Assembly (NCBI GenBank): GCA_012729765.1
Contig: JAAYCM010000119.1
Location: 1 to 64,000, forward strand
Reading direction: 5' to 3'
DNA length: 64,000 nucleotides
From: Chloroflexota bacterium
GTDB lineage: Bacteria; Chloroflexota; Anaerolineae; Aggregatilineales; Aggregatilineaceae
A model generated the notes under the pieces. The model did no database searches. It was not told the DNA's origin and saw only the letters and a list, made by a program, of their open reading frames with translations. How positions within the stretch are numbered: the stretch's first letter is position 1; every line of letters starts with the position of its first letter. This document shows, in pieces, positions 7,772 through 14,490 of the stretch. The translations under genes were made by a program, and so were the position numbers.

Positions 7772-8770
7772 TTCCAGCGGCAGCGCGACCGGCTGGCCCG
7801 CCGCGGCGGAACGGTAGGCGGCCAGCACGATTTCAAGCGCCTTATAACCGTCGAAGCCCGTTACCGCCGGAGTGCGGTTCTCGCGGATCGCCGCCGCGAA
7901 CTCGTCGATCATGGCCTGGTTGGAGTCCGAACCCCAGAACATCCAGGCCGGGCGCTCGGTGGCGTGCCGCCAGACGGTCATACCCTGCTTGAAGGCGTCC
8001 ATCGTCGCCAGCCCCTTCTCGCCCACCAGATCGAGCTTCAGGCCGCCCCAGGTTGAATAGTAGCGGGGCTTGTTCCAACTGGTGTCGATGGTGGCAAAGG
8101 TGCCGTTCTCGAAGGTCAGCATCAACAGGCCGCCGGTTTCGACCTCGACGCCGCTGTCGCCGTAGAGAATCGCGTTCGTCTCGGCAAAGACTTCGGTCGC
8201 CTCGCACTGCAAATACCAGCGCAGCAGATCGGCCAGGTGCACGGTGTGATCCATCACTGCCCCGCCGCCCGCCAGCGCCTTATCGACGAACCAGGCGCGG
8301 TGATGGGACGGCATCTGGCCCTGGTTGGCAGCGTTGCAGCCGTAAATCTGGCCGAGCGTGCCCGCTTCGACCAGGCGCTTGATCTCCAGCGCCGGCACGT
8401 TGAAGCGCATCGGGAAGGCGGTCATCAAGTGTACCCCGGCCCGGTCGCAGGCGTCGAGCATGGCCTGGGCGTCTTCGAGCGTGGTCGCCAGCGGTTTTTC
8501 AGACAGGACATGCGCCCCGGCGTCGGCGGCCATCTCGACCAGCGGGCGGTGGCGCGCGTTCTCCGAGCAGACCAGCACGCCATCCGGCTTTTCGGCCAGC
8601 AGCGCCTCATACGAGGGGAAGAAGTGCGCGTCGAACTGATCCGCGAAGTGCCGCCCGCGCTCCAGATCGTCGTCGGCGATGCCGATCATCTCGACATCGG
8701 GCATGGCGCGCAGGTTGTGAATATAGGCTTCGGCGTGCAGGTGCGCGAAGCTCATGATCGCCAGCCGCAT
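7769..8770 (-). CDS. Gfo/Idh/MocA family oxidoreductase A, 333 aa
   Basis: This NAD(P)-dependent sugar or inositol dehydrogenase-like protein has an N-terminal Rossmann fold and a C-terminal alpha/beta domain. The family EKP motif (VLSEKPLA, near residue 92) is present, as is a DHTVHLADLLRW segment that carries the catalytic Asp/His. The usual glycine-rich GxGxxG loop is replaced by MSFAHLHAE, which is unusual and could change cofactor binding. The ATG overlaps the stop of oxidoreductase B by one base, so the two are translationally coupled. The exact substrate is unknown; the operon suggests an amino-sugar derivative. Confidence 0.88.
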   Translation of the reverse strand: MRLAIMSFAHLHAEAYIHNLRAMPDVEMIGIADDDLERGRHFADQFDAHFFPSYEALLAEKPDGVLVCSENARHRPLVEMAADAGAHVLSEKPLATTLEDAQAMLDACDRAGVHLMTAFPMRFNVPALEIKRLVEAGTLGQIYGCNAANQGQMPSHHRAWFVDKALAGGGAVMDHTVHLADLLRWYLQCEATEVFAETNAILYGDSGVEVETGGLLMLTFENGTFATIDTSWNKPRYYSTWGGLKLDLVGEKGLATMDAFKQGMTVWRHATERPAWMFWGSDSNQAMIDEFAAAIRENRTPAVTGFDGYKALEIVLAAYRSAAAGQPVALPLE

Positions 8771-9771
8771 CAGTGCACCTCCTCAAGCGCCACGCGCCGG
8801 CCCGTTTCTGCCGACCGGATCGCCGCGAACGCGATCCGCAGCGCGGCCAGGGCGTCCTCGGCGGTGATGCGCGGCGTGACATCGTGAACCAGCACATCGT
8901 AGAAATGCCTCAGCTCGGTCGTGTAGGGGTCCTCGGCCAGCGGGCTGAGCGGGACTCCCTTGATGACCGGGTCGTCGCCTTCGGTGCGGTGCAGATACAG
9001 GCCGAGCGGCTGCGAGCCTTCCGCCGGCAGCTCGATCAGGCCGTGCTCGCCCGCGATCTCCAGGCTGGTGCGGAACATCGGCGGGGGATAGACCCAGCCG
9101 CCCTCGATGTGCGACAGCGCGCCGTCGGTGTGGCGCAGGATCGCCAGCCCATAGTCGCCGGGCACGCCGGGATAGTGGCTGCTGACTTTTTTGGCGAACA
9201 CGCTCTCGACCTCGCCCGCGATCCAGCGCGCGTAGTCGAAGTCGTGCAGCATCAGGTCGAGCATCATCCCGCCCGACCGCGCCGGGTCCAGGAACCAGTT
9301 ATCGTAGGGGCGTTCGGGGTGCGAGCTGGCGCGCGTCAGCCGGATCACGCCCACGCGCCCGATCTCGCCGCCGGAGACAATCGCTTTGGCCTGCGCGTAC
9401 TGCGGGAAGAAGCGTACCACGTGCCCGACCAGCAGCTTGACTCCGGCCTCGCGGCAGGCCAGGATCATCTCCTCGGCCTGGCTGATCGTGCGGGCCAGCG
9501 GCTTTTCGCAGATGACATGCTTACCGGCGGCTGCCGCCTTGAGCACCATCTCGTGATGCAGATAGGTCGGCGTACACACGTCGAGCACGTCCACCGCGTC
9601 GAGCAGGGCGTCCAGGCTCTCATACAGCCGCGCCCCATAGCGCCGGGCCAGGGCCTCGCCCCGGTCCGGGTAGAACGAATTGATCCCGGCCAGCCCGGCT
9701 GGCGTTCGGGACCAGCCGGCAGCATGGAACGTGCCCATGAAACCGGCCCCGATCAGACCCACTCGCAGCAT
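8770..9771 (-). CDS. Gfo/Idh/MocA family oxidoreductase B, 333 aa
   Basis: This one has the canonical Rossmann start VGLIGAGFMGTFHAAGW, with the GxGxxG loop intact, the CEKPLAR motif near residue 95 and an HDFDYARWIAG segment near residue 182. It is the same length as oxidoreductase A and directly coupled to it, but only distantly similar in sequence, so the pair is not a recent duplication. It follows the permease gene by 47 bases. A pair of such enzymes next to an ABC transporter usually oxidises and re-reduces a sugar during ring or stereochemical conversion. That role is inferred from family and context. Confidence 0.9.
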   Translation of the reverse strand: MLRVGLIGAGFMGTFHAAGWSRTPAGLAGINSFYPDRGEALARRYGARLYESLDALLDAVDVLDVCTPTYLHHEMVLKAAAAGKHVICEKPLARTISQAEEMILACREAGVKLLVGHVVRFFPQYAQAKAIVSGGEIGRVGVIRLTRASSHPERPYDNWFLDPARSGGMMLDLMLHDFDYARWIAGEVESVFAKKVSSHYPGVPGDYGLAILRHTDGALSHIEGGWVYPPPMFRTSLEIAGEHGLIELPAEGSQPLGLYLHRTEGDDPVIKGVPLSPLAEDPYTTELRHFYDVLVHDVTPRITAEDALAALRIAFAAIRSAETGRRVALEEVH

Positions 9772-9818
9772 GATTACCTCACTTCAGAAGCGTGCCCATG
9801 AGGCGATGACCAACCGCC

Positions 9819-10700
9819 TCACTTGATCGCGCCCGATGTCAGGCCCCGGATCAACTGGCGCGAGAAGATGATGTACAGAATGATCATCGGGACCATCGCC
9901 AGCGTCAGCGACGCCAGCACCGCGTTCCAGTCGTTGACGAACTGGCCGAGGAAGGTCTGCGCGCCGAGCGTCACCGTCTTGGTCGATTCGCCGGGGGCCA
10001 GGATCAGCGGGAACCACAGATCGTTCCAGATCGGGATCATGTTGAAGACGGCGACGGTTCCCAGCGCGGGACGCACCAGGGGCAGGATCATCAGGTAGAT
10101 GCGGTATTCGCTCGCGCCGTCCACGCGCGCCGCATCTTTGAGATCGCGCGGGACCTGTTTCATAAACTGGGTCAGGATGAAGATCGCCAGCGGTAGGCCC
10201 GACGCGGCAAAGACCAGGATCAGCGCCAGCAGCGTATCGGGCAGGCCGAGCCGCACCACCAGCCGCAGGATGCTGATCGTCCCCAGGCGGATCGGAATCA
10301 TGATGCCCAGCGCGAGATAGAGGCCCATCACGGCGTTGCCGGGGAATTTGTATTCGGCCAGGGCATAGGCCGCCATCGATCCGGCGAGCAGGATCAGCAG
10401 CAGCGCGCCGAGCGTGACGATCGTGCTGTTGACGAAGTAGCGTTCGAAATCGGCGCGGAGCAGCACCGTGTCGTAGCCGACCAGGTCCCAGGTTTCGGGC
10501 GTGGGCAGGGCATAGGGCGACGCGAAGATCGCGCGGCGGCCCTTGACCGAGTTGATGACCACCAAAAACACCGGGAACAGCGCCAGCGCCGTATAGGCCA
10601 GCAGGATCGCGTGTGCGCCGAGCAGTTGCAGGATGTGGCCCGGCTGAAAGATCCGGCTGGCACGGGTGCGCGTTGTGGGAAGACGTTTGGCCTCGATCAT
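9819..10700 (-). CDS. Carbohydrate ABC transporter permease (MalG type), 293 aa
   Basis: This is an inner-membrane subunit of a CUT1-family sugar importer with about six helices. The cytoplasmic EAA loop that docks the ATPase reads DAARVDGASEYRIYLMILP (near residue 195). The ATG at 10700 is chosen because it lies 12 bases after the stop of the companion permease. The reading frame is open much further upstream but there it overlaps the other permease, which is coincidental. It pairs with the permease at 10712 and the binding protein at 11759. No ATPase gene is in the operon, as is common for CUT1 systems that share an MsmK/UgpC-type ATPase. Confidence 0.93.
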   Translation of the reverse strand: MIEAKRLPTTRTRASRIFQPGHILQLLGAHAILLAYTALALFPVFLVVINSVKGRRAIFASPYALPTPETWDLVGYDTVLLRADFERYFVNSTIVTLGALLLILLAGSMAAYALAEYKFPGNAVMGLYLALGIMIPIRLGTISILRLVVRLGLPDTLLALILVFAASGLPLAIFILTQFMKQVPRDLKDAARVDGASEYRIYLMILPLVRPALGTVAVFNMIPIWNDLWFPLILAPGESTKTVTLGAQTFLGQFVNDWNAVLASLTLAMVPMIILYIIFSRQLIRGLTSGAIK

Positions 10701-10711
10701 GCACCCACCCC

Positions 10712-11650
10712 CTAAAGTTCGATCTGGAGCATCCGGCGCTGCCAGCCGAACATATACAGCAGCACGCCGGTCAGGATAATCAGGAACATGACTCCGGCAA
10801 TCGTCGCGCCCATCGTCGGGTTGCCCGGCTGGAGCTGGATGCCGAAGAACGTGCGGTAGAAGAACGTGCCGAGGATGTCGGTCGAGTAGTTCGGCCCGGC
10901 GGTCGCCTTCTGGATGGTGTAGATCAGGTCGAAGGCGTTGAAGTTGCCGACGAACGTCAGCACGCCGACAATGCCGACGGTGGGCAGGATCAGCCGGAAC
11001 TTGATGCGCCAGAAGACGCCCCAGGCCGTCGCCCCATCGACGCGCGCCGCCTCGATCAGCTCGTCGGGGATGCTGATCAGCGCCGCCAGGAAGAGCATCA
11101 TCGGGATGCCGACATATTGCCAGACCGAGATCAGCGAGAGCGTGGTCAGGGCGGTTTCTTCCAGGCCGAGCCAGGGCTTGTCGTACTGCTCCAGCCCAAA
11201 CACGGCCAGCACGTCCGACGAGATGCCCCACAGCGGGCTGAGGATCAGCCGCCAGATGAAGCCGACCAGCACCACCGACAGCACCGTCGGGGTGAAGATC
11301 AGCGTGCGATAGACCGAGCGCCCCCGGATGAACTGCGAGCTGAGCAGCGCCGCCAGCAGCAGCCCGATCGGGTTCTGGACCAGCATATGGATCGCAAAGA
11401 ACTTGATATTGTTGACGATCGCGCCTTCCAGCCGGGGCTGCCAGAGGTCATCCGTCAGCAGGCGCTGGTAGTTGTCCAGCCCGACGAACACCTCTTCACG
11501 ATTCTCGTTCGGTGCATACAGGCTCAGCCGCAGGGAATCGATCAGCGGGTAGATCATGAACGCGGTGTAGATGATGACGGCAGGCGCCAGGAAAACGAGA
11601 ATGTGGACCGGAAACGGTTTGCGATTGGAACGTTTGGCAGCCAGATTCAT
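10712..11650 (-). CDS. Carbohydrate ABC transporter permease (MalF type), 312 aa
   Basis: This is the partner permease of the CUT1 importer, with a basic N terminus, a first helix VHILVFLAPAVIIYTAFMIY, a periplasmic loop and five further helices. The EAA motif is EAARVDGATAWGVFWRIKF (near residue 205). ATG 11650 has GGGGGAG at good distance, whereas the upstream in-frame start at 11725 would run into the terminator-like structure. It is separated from the solute-binding protein gene by 108 bases that contain that hairpin. Such a hairpin usually lets the binding protein be made in excess over the permeases. Confidence 0.93.
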   Translation of the reverse strand: MNLAAKRSNRKPFPVHILVFLAPAVIIYTAFMIYPLIDSLRLSLYAPNENREEVFVGLDNYQRLLTDDLWQPRLEGAIVNNIKFFAIHMLVQNPIGLLLAALLSSQFIRGRSVYRTLIFTPTVLSVVLVGFIWRLILSPLWGISSDVLAVFGLEQYDKPWLGLEETALTTLSLISVWQYVGIPMMLFLAALISIPDELIEAARVDGATAWGVFWRIKFRLILPTVGIVGVLTFVGNFNAFDLIYTIQKATAGPNYSTDILGTFFYRTFFGIQLQPGNPTMGATIAGVMFLIILTGVLLYMFGWQRRMLQIEL

Positions 11651-11699
11651 GCGGCTTACTCCCCCGGACACGCTGTAAAAATCTTTGAGCCTCACGACA

Positions 11700-11740
11700 A
11701 AAGAAAAGAGAGGTGCCGATTGCACCCAACCGACACCTCA
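11700..11740 (-). terminator. Partial terminator/attenuator between the binding-protein and permease genes
   Basis: On the minus strand GAGGTG (11740-11735) pairs with CACCTC (11716-11711), with an extended TCG/CGG inner stem, followed by a T-rich run (TCTTTTCTTTTG). It directly follows the binding-protein stop and precedes the permease start. Partial read-through would give excess binding protein. Confidence 0.65.
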
Positions 11741-11758
11741 GGTTCAATCACTGCACGC

Positions 11759-13036
11759 TTACTGCTGCGGCTCGTACCAGTTTTCCAGACCTTCCTGGAC
11801 GATGTCCGCCGCTTCCTGCGCGCTCAGCTCACCGTTGAGCAGGCGGGCGGTCACTTCCCAGAGCTGCGACTCGTTGTTCGGCTCGCCGCGCGAGAGAATC
11901 TGGTAGGACGAGCGGATCGTCGATTCGCACTGGCCGCGCCAGCTCAGGAACTCCTGCGCCAGCGGGTCGTCCAGCGTGATCTCGTGGTTGGAGAGCGAGA
12001 AGAAGCCGGGCAGCGCGTTGGAATACAGCTCGGCGAATTCCTGCGTGGTCATCCATTCCATGAACAGGCGGGCCGCTTCCATATTCTCGGTGGCGGCGTT
12101 GATGCCCATCGCAATATCGGTGTGGTCGCTGATGTAGCAGGTTTCAGCGTCAGCCGGCGGCGGGGGCGGGAACGCGCCCATCTCGAAGTCTACCAGCGGG
12201 CTGAACACCGAGATTTCCCACGAGCCGGACGGGAAGATCGCGGCCATGCCGAGCGCGAACAGGTTCTGCGAGTCGGGATAGGTCAGCGCCTGATAGCCGT
12301 TCGGCAGGAAGGGCTGCCAGCGCCCCAGCGCCTCGAAGGCTTCCAGGAAGCCGCCCTCGTTATACTTGGCGCTGCCGTCGATCAGGCCCAGGCGGCCTTC
12401 CTCACCCTTCCAGTAGTTCGGGCCGATGTTCTGATAGCCCATCGTGGCCGCTTCCCACTGGTCCACCGTGCCCATCGCCAGCGGCTCATACGTGCCGTCG
12501 TCGCGGATGGCCTGGAGCAGTTCCAGGAACGCTTCTTCGGTCACCGGTTCTTCCAGGCCCAGTTCCTCGAAAGCCGTCTGGTTGTAGATGAAGCCATGAA
12601 TGACCGAGGCCATCGGCACGCAGAACACGTCCGAGCCGTCGTCGGTTACCCAGGCGCTCTTGGCAACATCGCTGAAGTTTTCCATGCCGGGCAGGTCATT
12701 TAGCGAGGCCAGGTAGCCCTGCTGGAACAGTGCGAGCGACAGGTCGAACGGGCGGCAGGTGATCAGGTCACCGGCGGTCCCGCCTTCGAGCTTGGCGTTC
12801 AGCGCCGCGTTGTAGTCCTGCGGCAGGTATGAGGAGAATGCCACGTCAATATTGGGGTAGTGCTGCTGGAAAGCCGGGATCAATACATCTTCCCAGATCG
12901 TTTTGTCATCGTTACGCCAGCTCTCGATTACCAGGGAGCCTTCGATATCGCTGCCATCCTGGGCGCGTGTTATGCTGGCCGGCACCAGGGCCAAAACCAT
13001 CGCTGTGACGACAAGCAGGGCAAGTAACCGTTTCAT
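11759..13036 (-). CDS. ABC transporter sugar-binding protein, 425 aa
   Basis: This is a secreted extracellular solute-binding protein (family 1). A signal peptide covers residues 1-25 (basic MKR, Leu/Val core, ITRAQ end) with no lipobox cysteine, so anchoring must differ from a classical lipoprotein. The mature part has the type I binding-protein order: VIESWRNDD strand, an IDVAFSSY segment, a GTAGDLITCRP loop, a MASVIHGFIYNQTAFEELG hinge and an aromatic-rich C-terminal lobe. It opens the transport operon, with AGGAG eight bases before ATG. The ligand cannot be read from sequence; the neighbouring enzymes suggest an amino sugar or sialic-acid-like compound. Confidence 0.93.
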   Translation of the reverse strand: MKRLLALLVVTAMVLALVPASITRAQDGSDIEGSLVIESWRNDDKTIWEDVLIPAFQQHYPNIDVAFSSYLPQDYNAALNAKLEGGTAGDLITCRPFDLSLALFQQGYLASLNDLPGMENFSDVAKSAWVTDDGSDVFCVPMASVIHGFIYNQTAFEELGLEEPVTEEAFLELLQAIRDDGTYEPLAMGTVDQWEAATMGYQNIGPNYWKGEEGRLGLIDGSAKYNEGGFLEAFEALGRWQPFLPNGYQALTYPDSQNLFALGMAAIFPSGSWEISVFSPLVDFEMGAFPPPPPADAETCYISDHTDIAMGINAATENMEAARLFMEWMTTQEFAELYSNALPGFFSLSNHEITLDDPLAQEFLSWRGQCESTIRSSYQILSRGEPNNESQLWEVTARLLNGELSAQEAADIVQEGLENWYEPQQ

Positions 13037-13108
13037 TTTGATCTCCTATCGAGCATTAAATATTGAATGGCGAACAGGTGCGAACGATAGTAAGTAACGT
13101 TGGGTGAA

Positions 13109-13133
13109 CCCGAATAGGCTTTCCTCCTATGGG
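13109..13133. promoter_or_regulatory. Imperfect palindrome, candidate operator of the transport operon
   Basis: ATAGG (13114-13118) and CCTAT (13126-13130), with outer CCC and GGG, form an imperfect palindrome between the likely promoter and the binding-protein start. It is the kind of site a sugar-responsive repressor would use. It may only be chance symmetry. Confidence 0.3.
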
Positions 13134-13159
13134 ATGGCCGATGTTTCGAGCGTGGCCTA

Positions 13160-13165
13160 ATTGTA
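13160..13165 (-). promoter_or_regulatory. Possible -10 box of the binding-protein operon
   Basis: On the minus strand TACAAT lies at 13165-13160, 123 bases upstream of the binding-protein ATG and touching the stop of the ROK gene. No good -35 box is visible, so this is tentative. Confidence 0.3.
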
Positions 13166-14128
13166 TCATATTCGCTTAGTGGTAGGGTGATTCTGCCACA
13201 CCAGACAGGCGGCTCCCACTGCACTGATCGTAATTTGAGAGCGCACGACGCGCAACTGCTCGGCGGACGCGGGCAGGATGCGCGCGTACAGCATCTGCTC
13301 GGCGGGCCGCACCAGGTAATCCGCCGCCGCGTGGCCCAGCCCACCGCCGATCACGAACAGCGCCGGGTTGAACAGGCTGGCGCAGACGGCCATCGCCCGG
13401 CCCAACCACTGCCCGGCTTCGCTCAAAATCGTGCGCGCGAGCGGATCACCGCCCTGTGCCGCTTCCAGGATCGCGGCGGTCGAAGGCTCCGCGAGCTGCG
13501 CTAAGGGGCTGTAGGGGAAGGCGGGCCGGTGTTCTTCCAGCCCGGCCAGCAGCCCCACGCCGGAGACATAGCGCTCGACGCAGCCGCGCAGCCCGCAGCC
13601 GCACAGCCGCCCATTGGAGTCCAGCGGCATATGGCCGACTTCCATCGCGTTGGCGTTGGCCCCGTGCACCACGCTCCCATCGACCACGGCGGCCCCGCCC
13701 AGGCCGGTCCCGACTGCCAGATAGACGAAATCCCGGCAGCCGCGCGCCGCCCCAAAGTAATATTCACCCAGTGCGCTCGCGTTGGCGTCGTTGTCGAGAT
13801 AGACCGGCAGATCGGCGGTCAGGCGCACGCGCACGCCGTCGCGCAGCGGCACTTCGCGCCAGCCCAGGTTGACGACGTTGCGTGCCATCCCGCTCGCGGG
13901 ATCGATGTGACCGGGGCAGCCCAGCCCGACACCGGCGACCGGCTGATCGGTCTGTTCCAGCAGGTGCGCGATCCCTGCCGCGATGCGCTCCAGCACGGCG
14001 ACGGGGCCATCTTCGGGTTGAGTCGGCACACGGTGGGTGATCAGGGCCTCACCGGCAGCGCTGACCAGGGCGAATGCGATCTTGGTGCCGCCGACATCGA
14101 CGCCGACGGCCAGCGGTTCGGGCATCAT
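13166..14128 (-). CDS. ROK family sugar kinase (or sugar-responsive regulator without HTH), 320 aa
   Basis: This is an ASKHA-fold kinase. VGVDVGGTKIAFALV near the N terminus is the phosphate-binding motif, YLDNDANASALGEY carries the catalytic aspartate, and GTGLGGAAVVDG is the second phosphate loop. The ROK zinc signature with its GHM histidine and CGCGLRGCVE cysteines lies near residue 180. There is no N-terminal helix-turn-helix, so it is most likely an enzyme (glucokinase, ManNAc or GlcNAc kinase). AAGGA precedes ATG 14128; upstream in-frame ATGs are not convincing. Lying ahead of the ABC operon with NagA and an aldolase, an N-acetylhexosamine kinase is the most attractive reading. Confidence 0.9.
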   Translation of the reverse strand: MMPEPLAVGVDVGGTKIAFALVSAAGEALITHRVPTQPEDGPVAVLERIAAGIAHLLEQTDQPVAGVGLGCPGHIDPASGMARNVVNLGWREVPLRDGVRVRLTADLPVYLDNDANASALGEYYFGAARGCRDFVYLAVGTGLGGAAVVDGSVVHGANANAMEVGHMPLDSNGRLCGCGLRGCVERYVSGVGLLAGLEEHRPAFPYSPLAQLAEPSTAAILEAAQGGDPLARTILSEAGQWLGRAMAVCASLFNPALFVIGGGLGHAAADYLVRPAEQMLYARILPASAEQLRVVRSQITISAVGAACLVWQNHPTTKRI

Positions 14129-14188
14129 GTTTGTCCTTGCAGGTATAAGGCTGTGTGGCGCAGCCGCCACGCCGGGAAACCGGCCCTT

Positions 14189-14194
14189 ATTGTA
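14189..14194 (-). promoter_or_regulatory. Extended -10 promoter of the ROK gene
   Basis: On the minus strand TGCTACAAT forms an extended -10 element ending at 14189, about 60 bases before ATG 14128. A clear -35 box is missing, which is acceptable for extended -10 promoters. Confidence 0.4.
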
Positions 14195-14321
14195 GCAGCA
14201 ACGGCACGCCGGGTATAGCGGCGCTGGATGCAGAAAAAGCACCGCCAATGGGATAATTCTCCCACATCGTTTGCATCCATAATTTATAGGATTTACATAG
14301 CTATTCAATGATCTATCGCAG

Positions 14322-14327
14322 TATAAT
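14322..14327 (+). promoter_or_regulatory. -10 box (TATAAT) upstream of the PAS/GAF kinase
   Basis: A perfect TATAAT at 14322-14327 lies about 165 bases before the preferred kinase start. If used, it rules out the in-frame ATGs at 14308 and 14326 as starts. No strong -35 is seen at the correct distance. Confidence 0.35.
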
Positions 14328-14490
14328 GACATTACGTATAGGGTTGCAGGTGGCCTCATTCAGCGACCGGCTGGCAGGCACAACCGCCCCAGAACAGGTT
14401 AACGTGAGTCCTATGGACGGGCGGATTTTGGAGAACAGGCCGGGCTGGCGTCGGGCCCCGGCGGCGAACAGGGGGGATGGAGCGAACAGG

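Noticed and set aside
9819-11231. 470-codon reading of the MalG-type permease, apparently a fusion
   Set aside because: The first ~177 codons overlap the MalF-type permease in another frame and have no helix pattern. The permease proper begins at ATG 10700.
10613-12703. Plus-strand open frame of 696 codons opposite the ABC transporter genes
   Set aside because: It lies antisense to the binding protein and permease genes, with compositional bias typical of GC-rich shadows.
13176-13409. Alternative frames within the ROK gene
   Set aside because: Shorter frames within a gene with intact ROK motifs.
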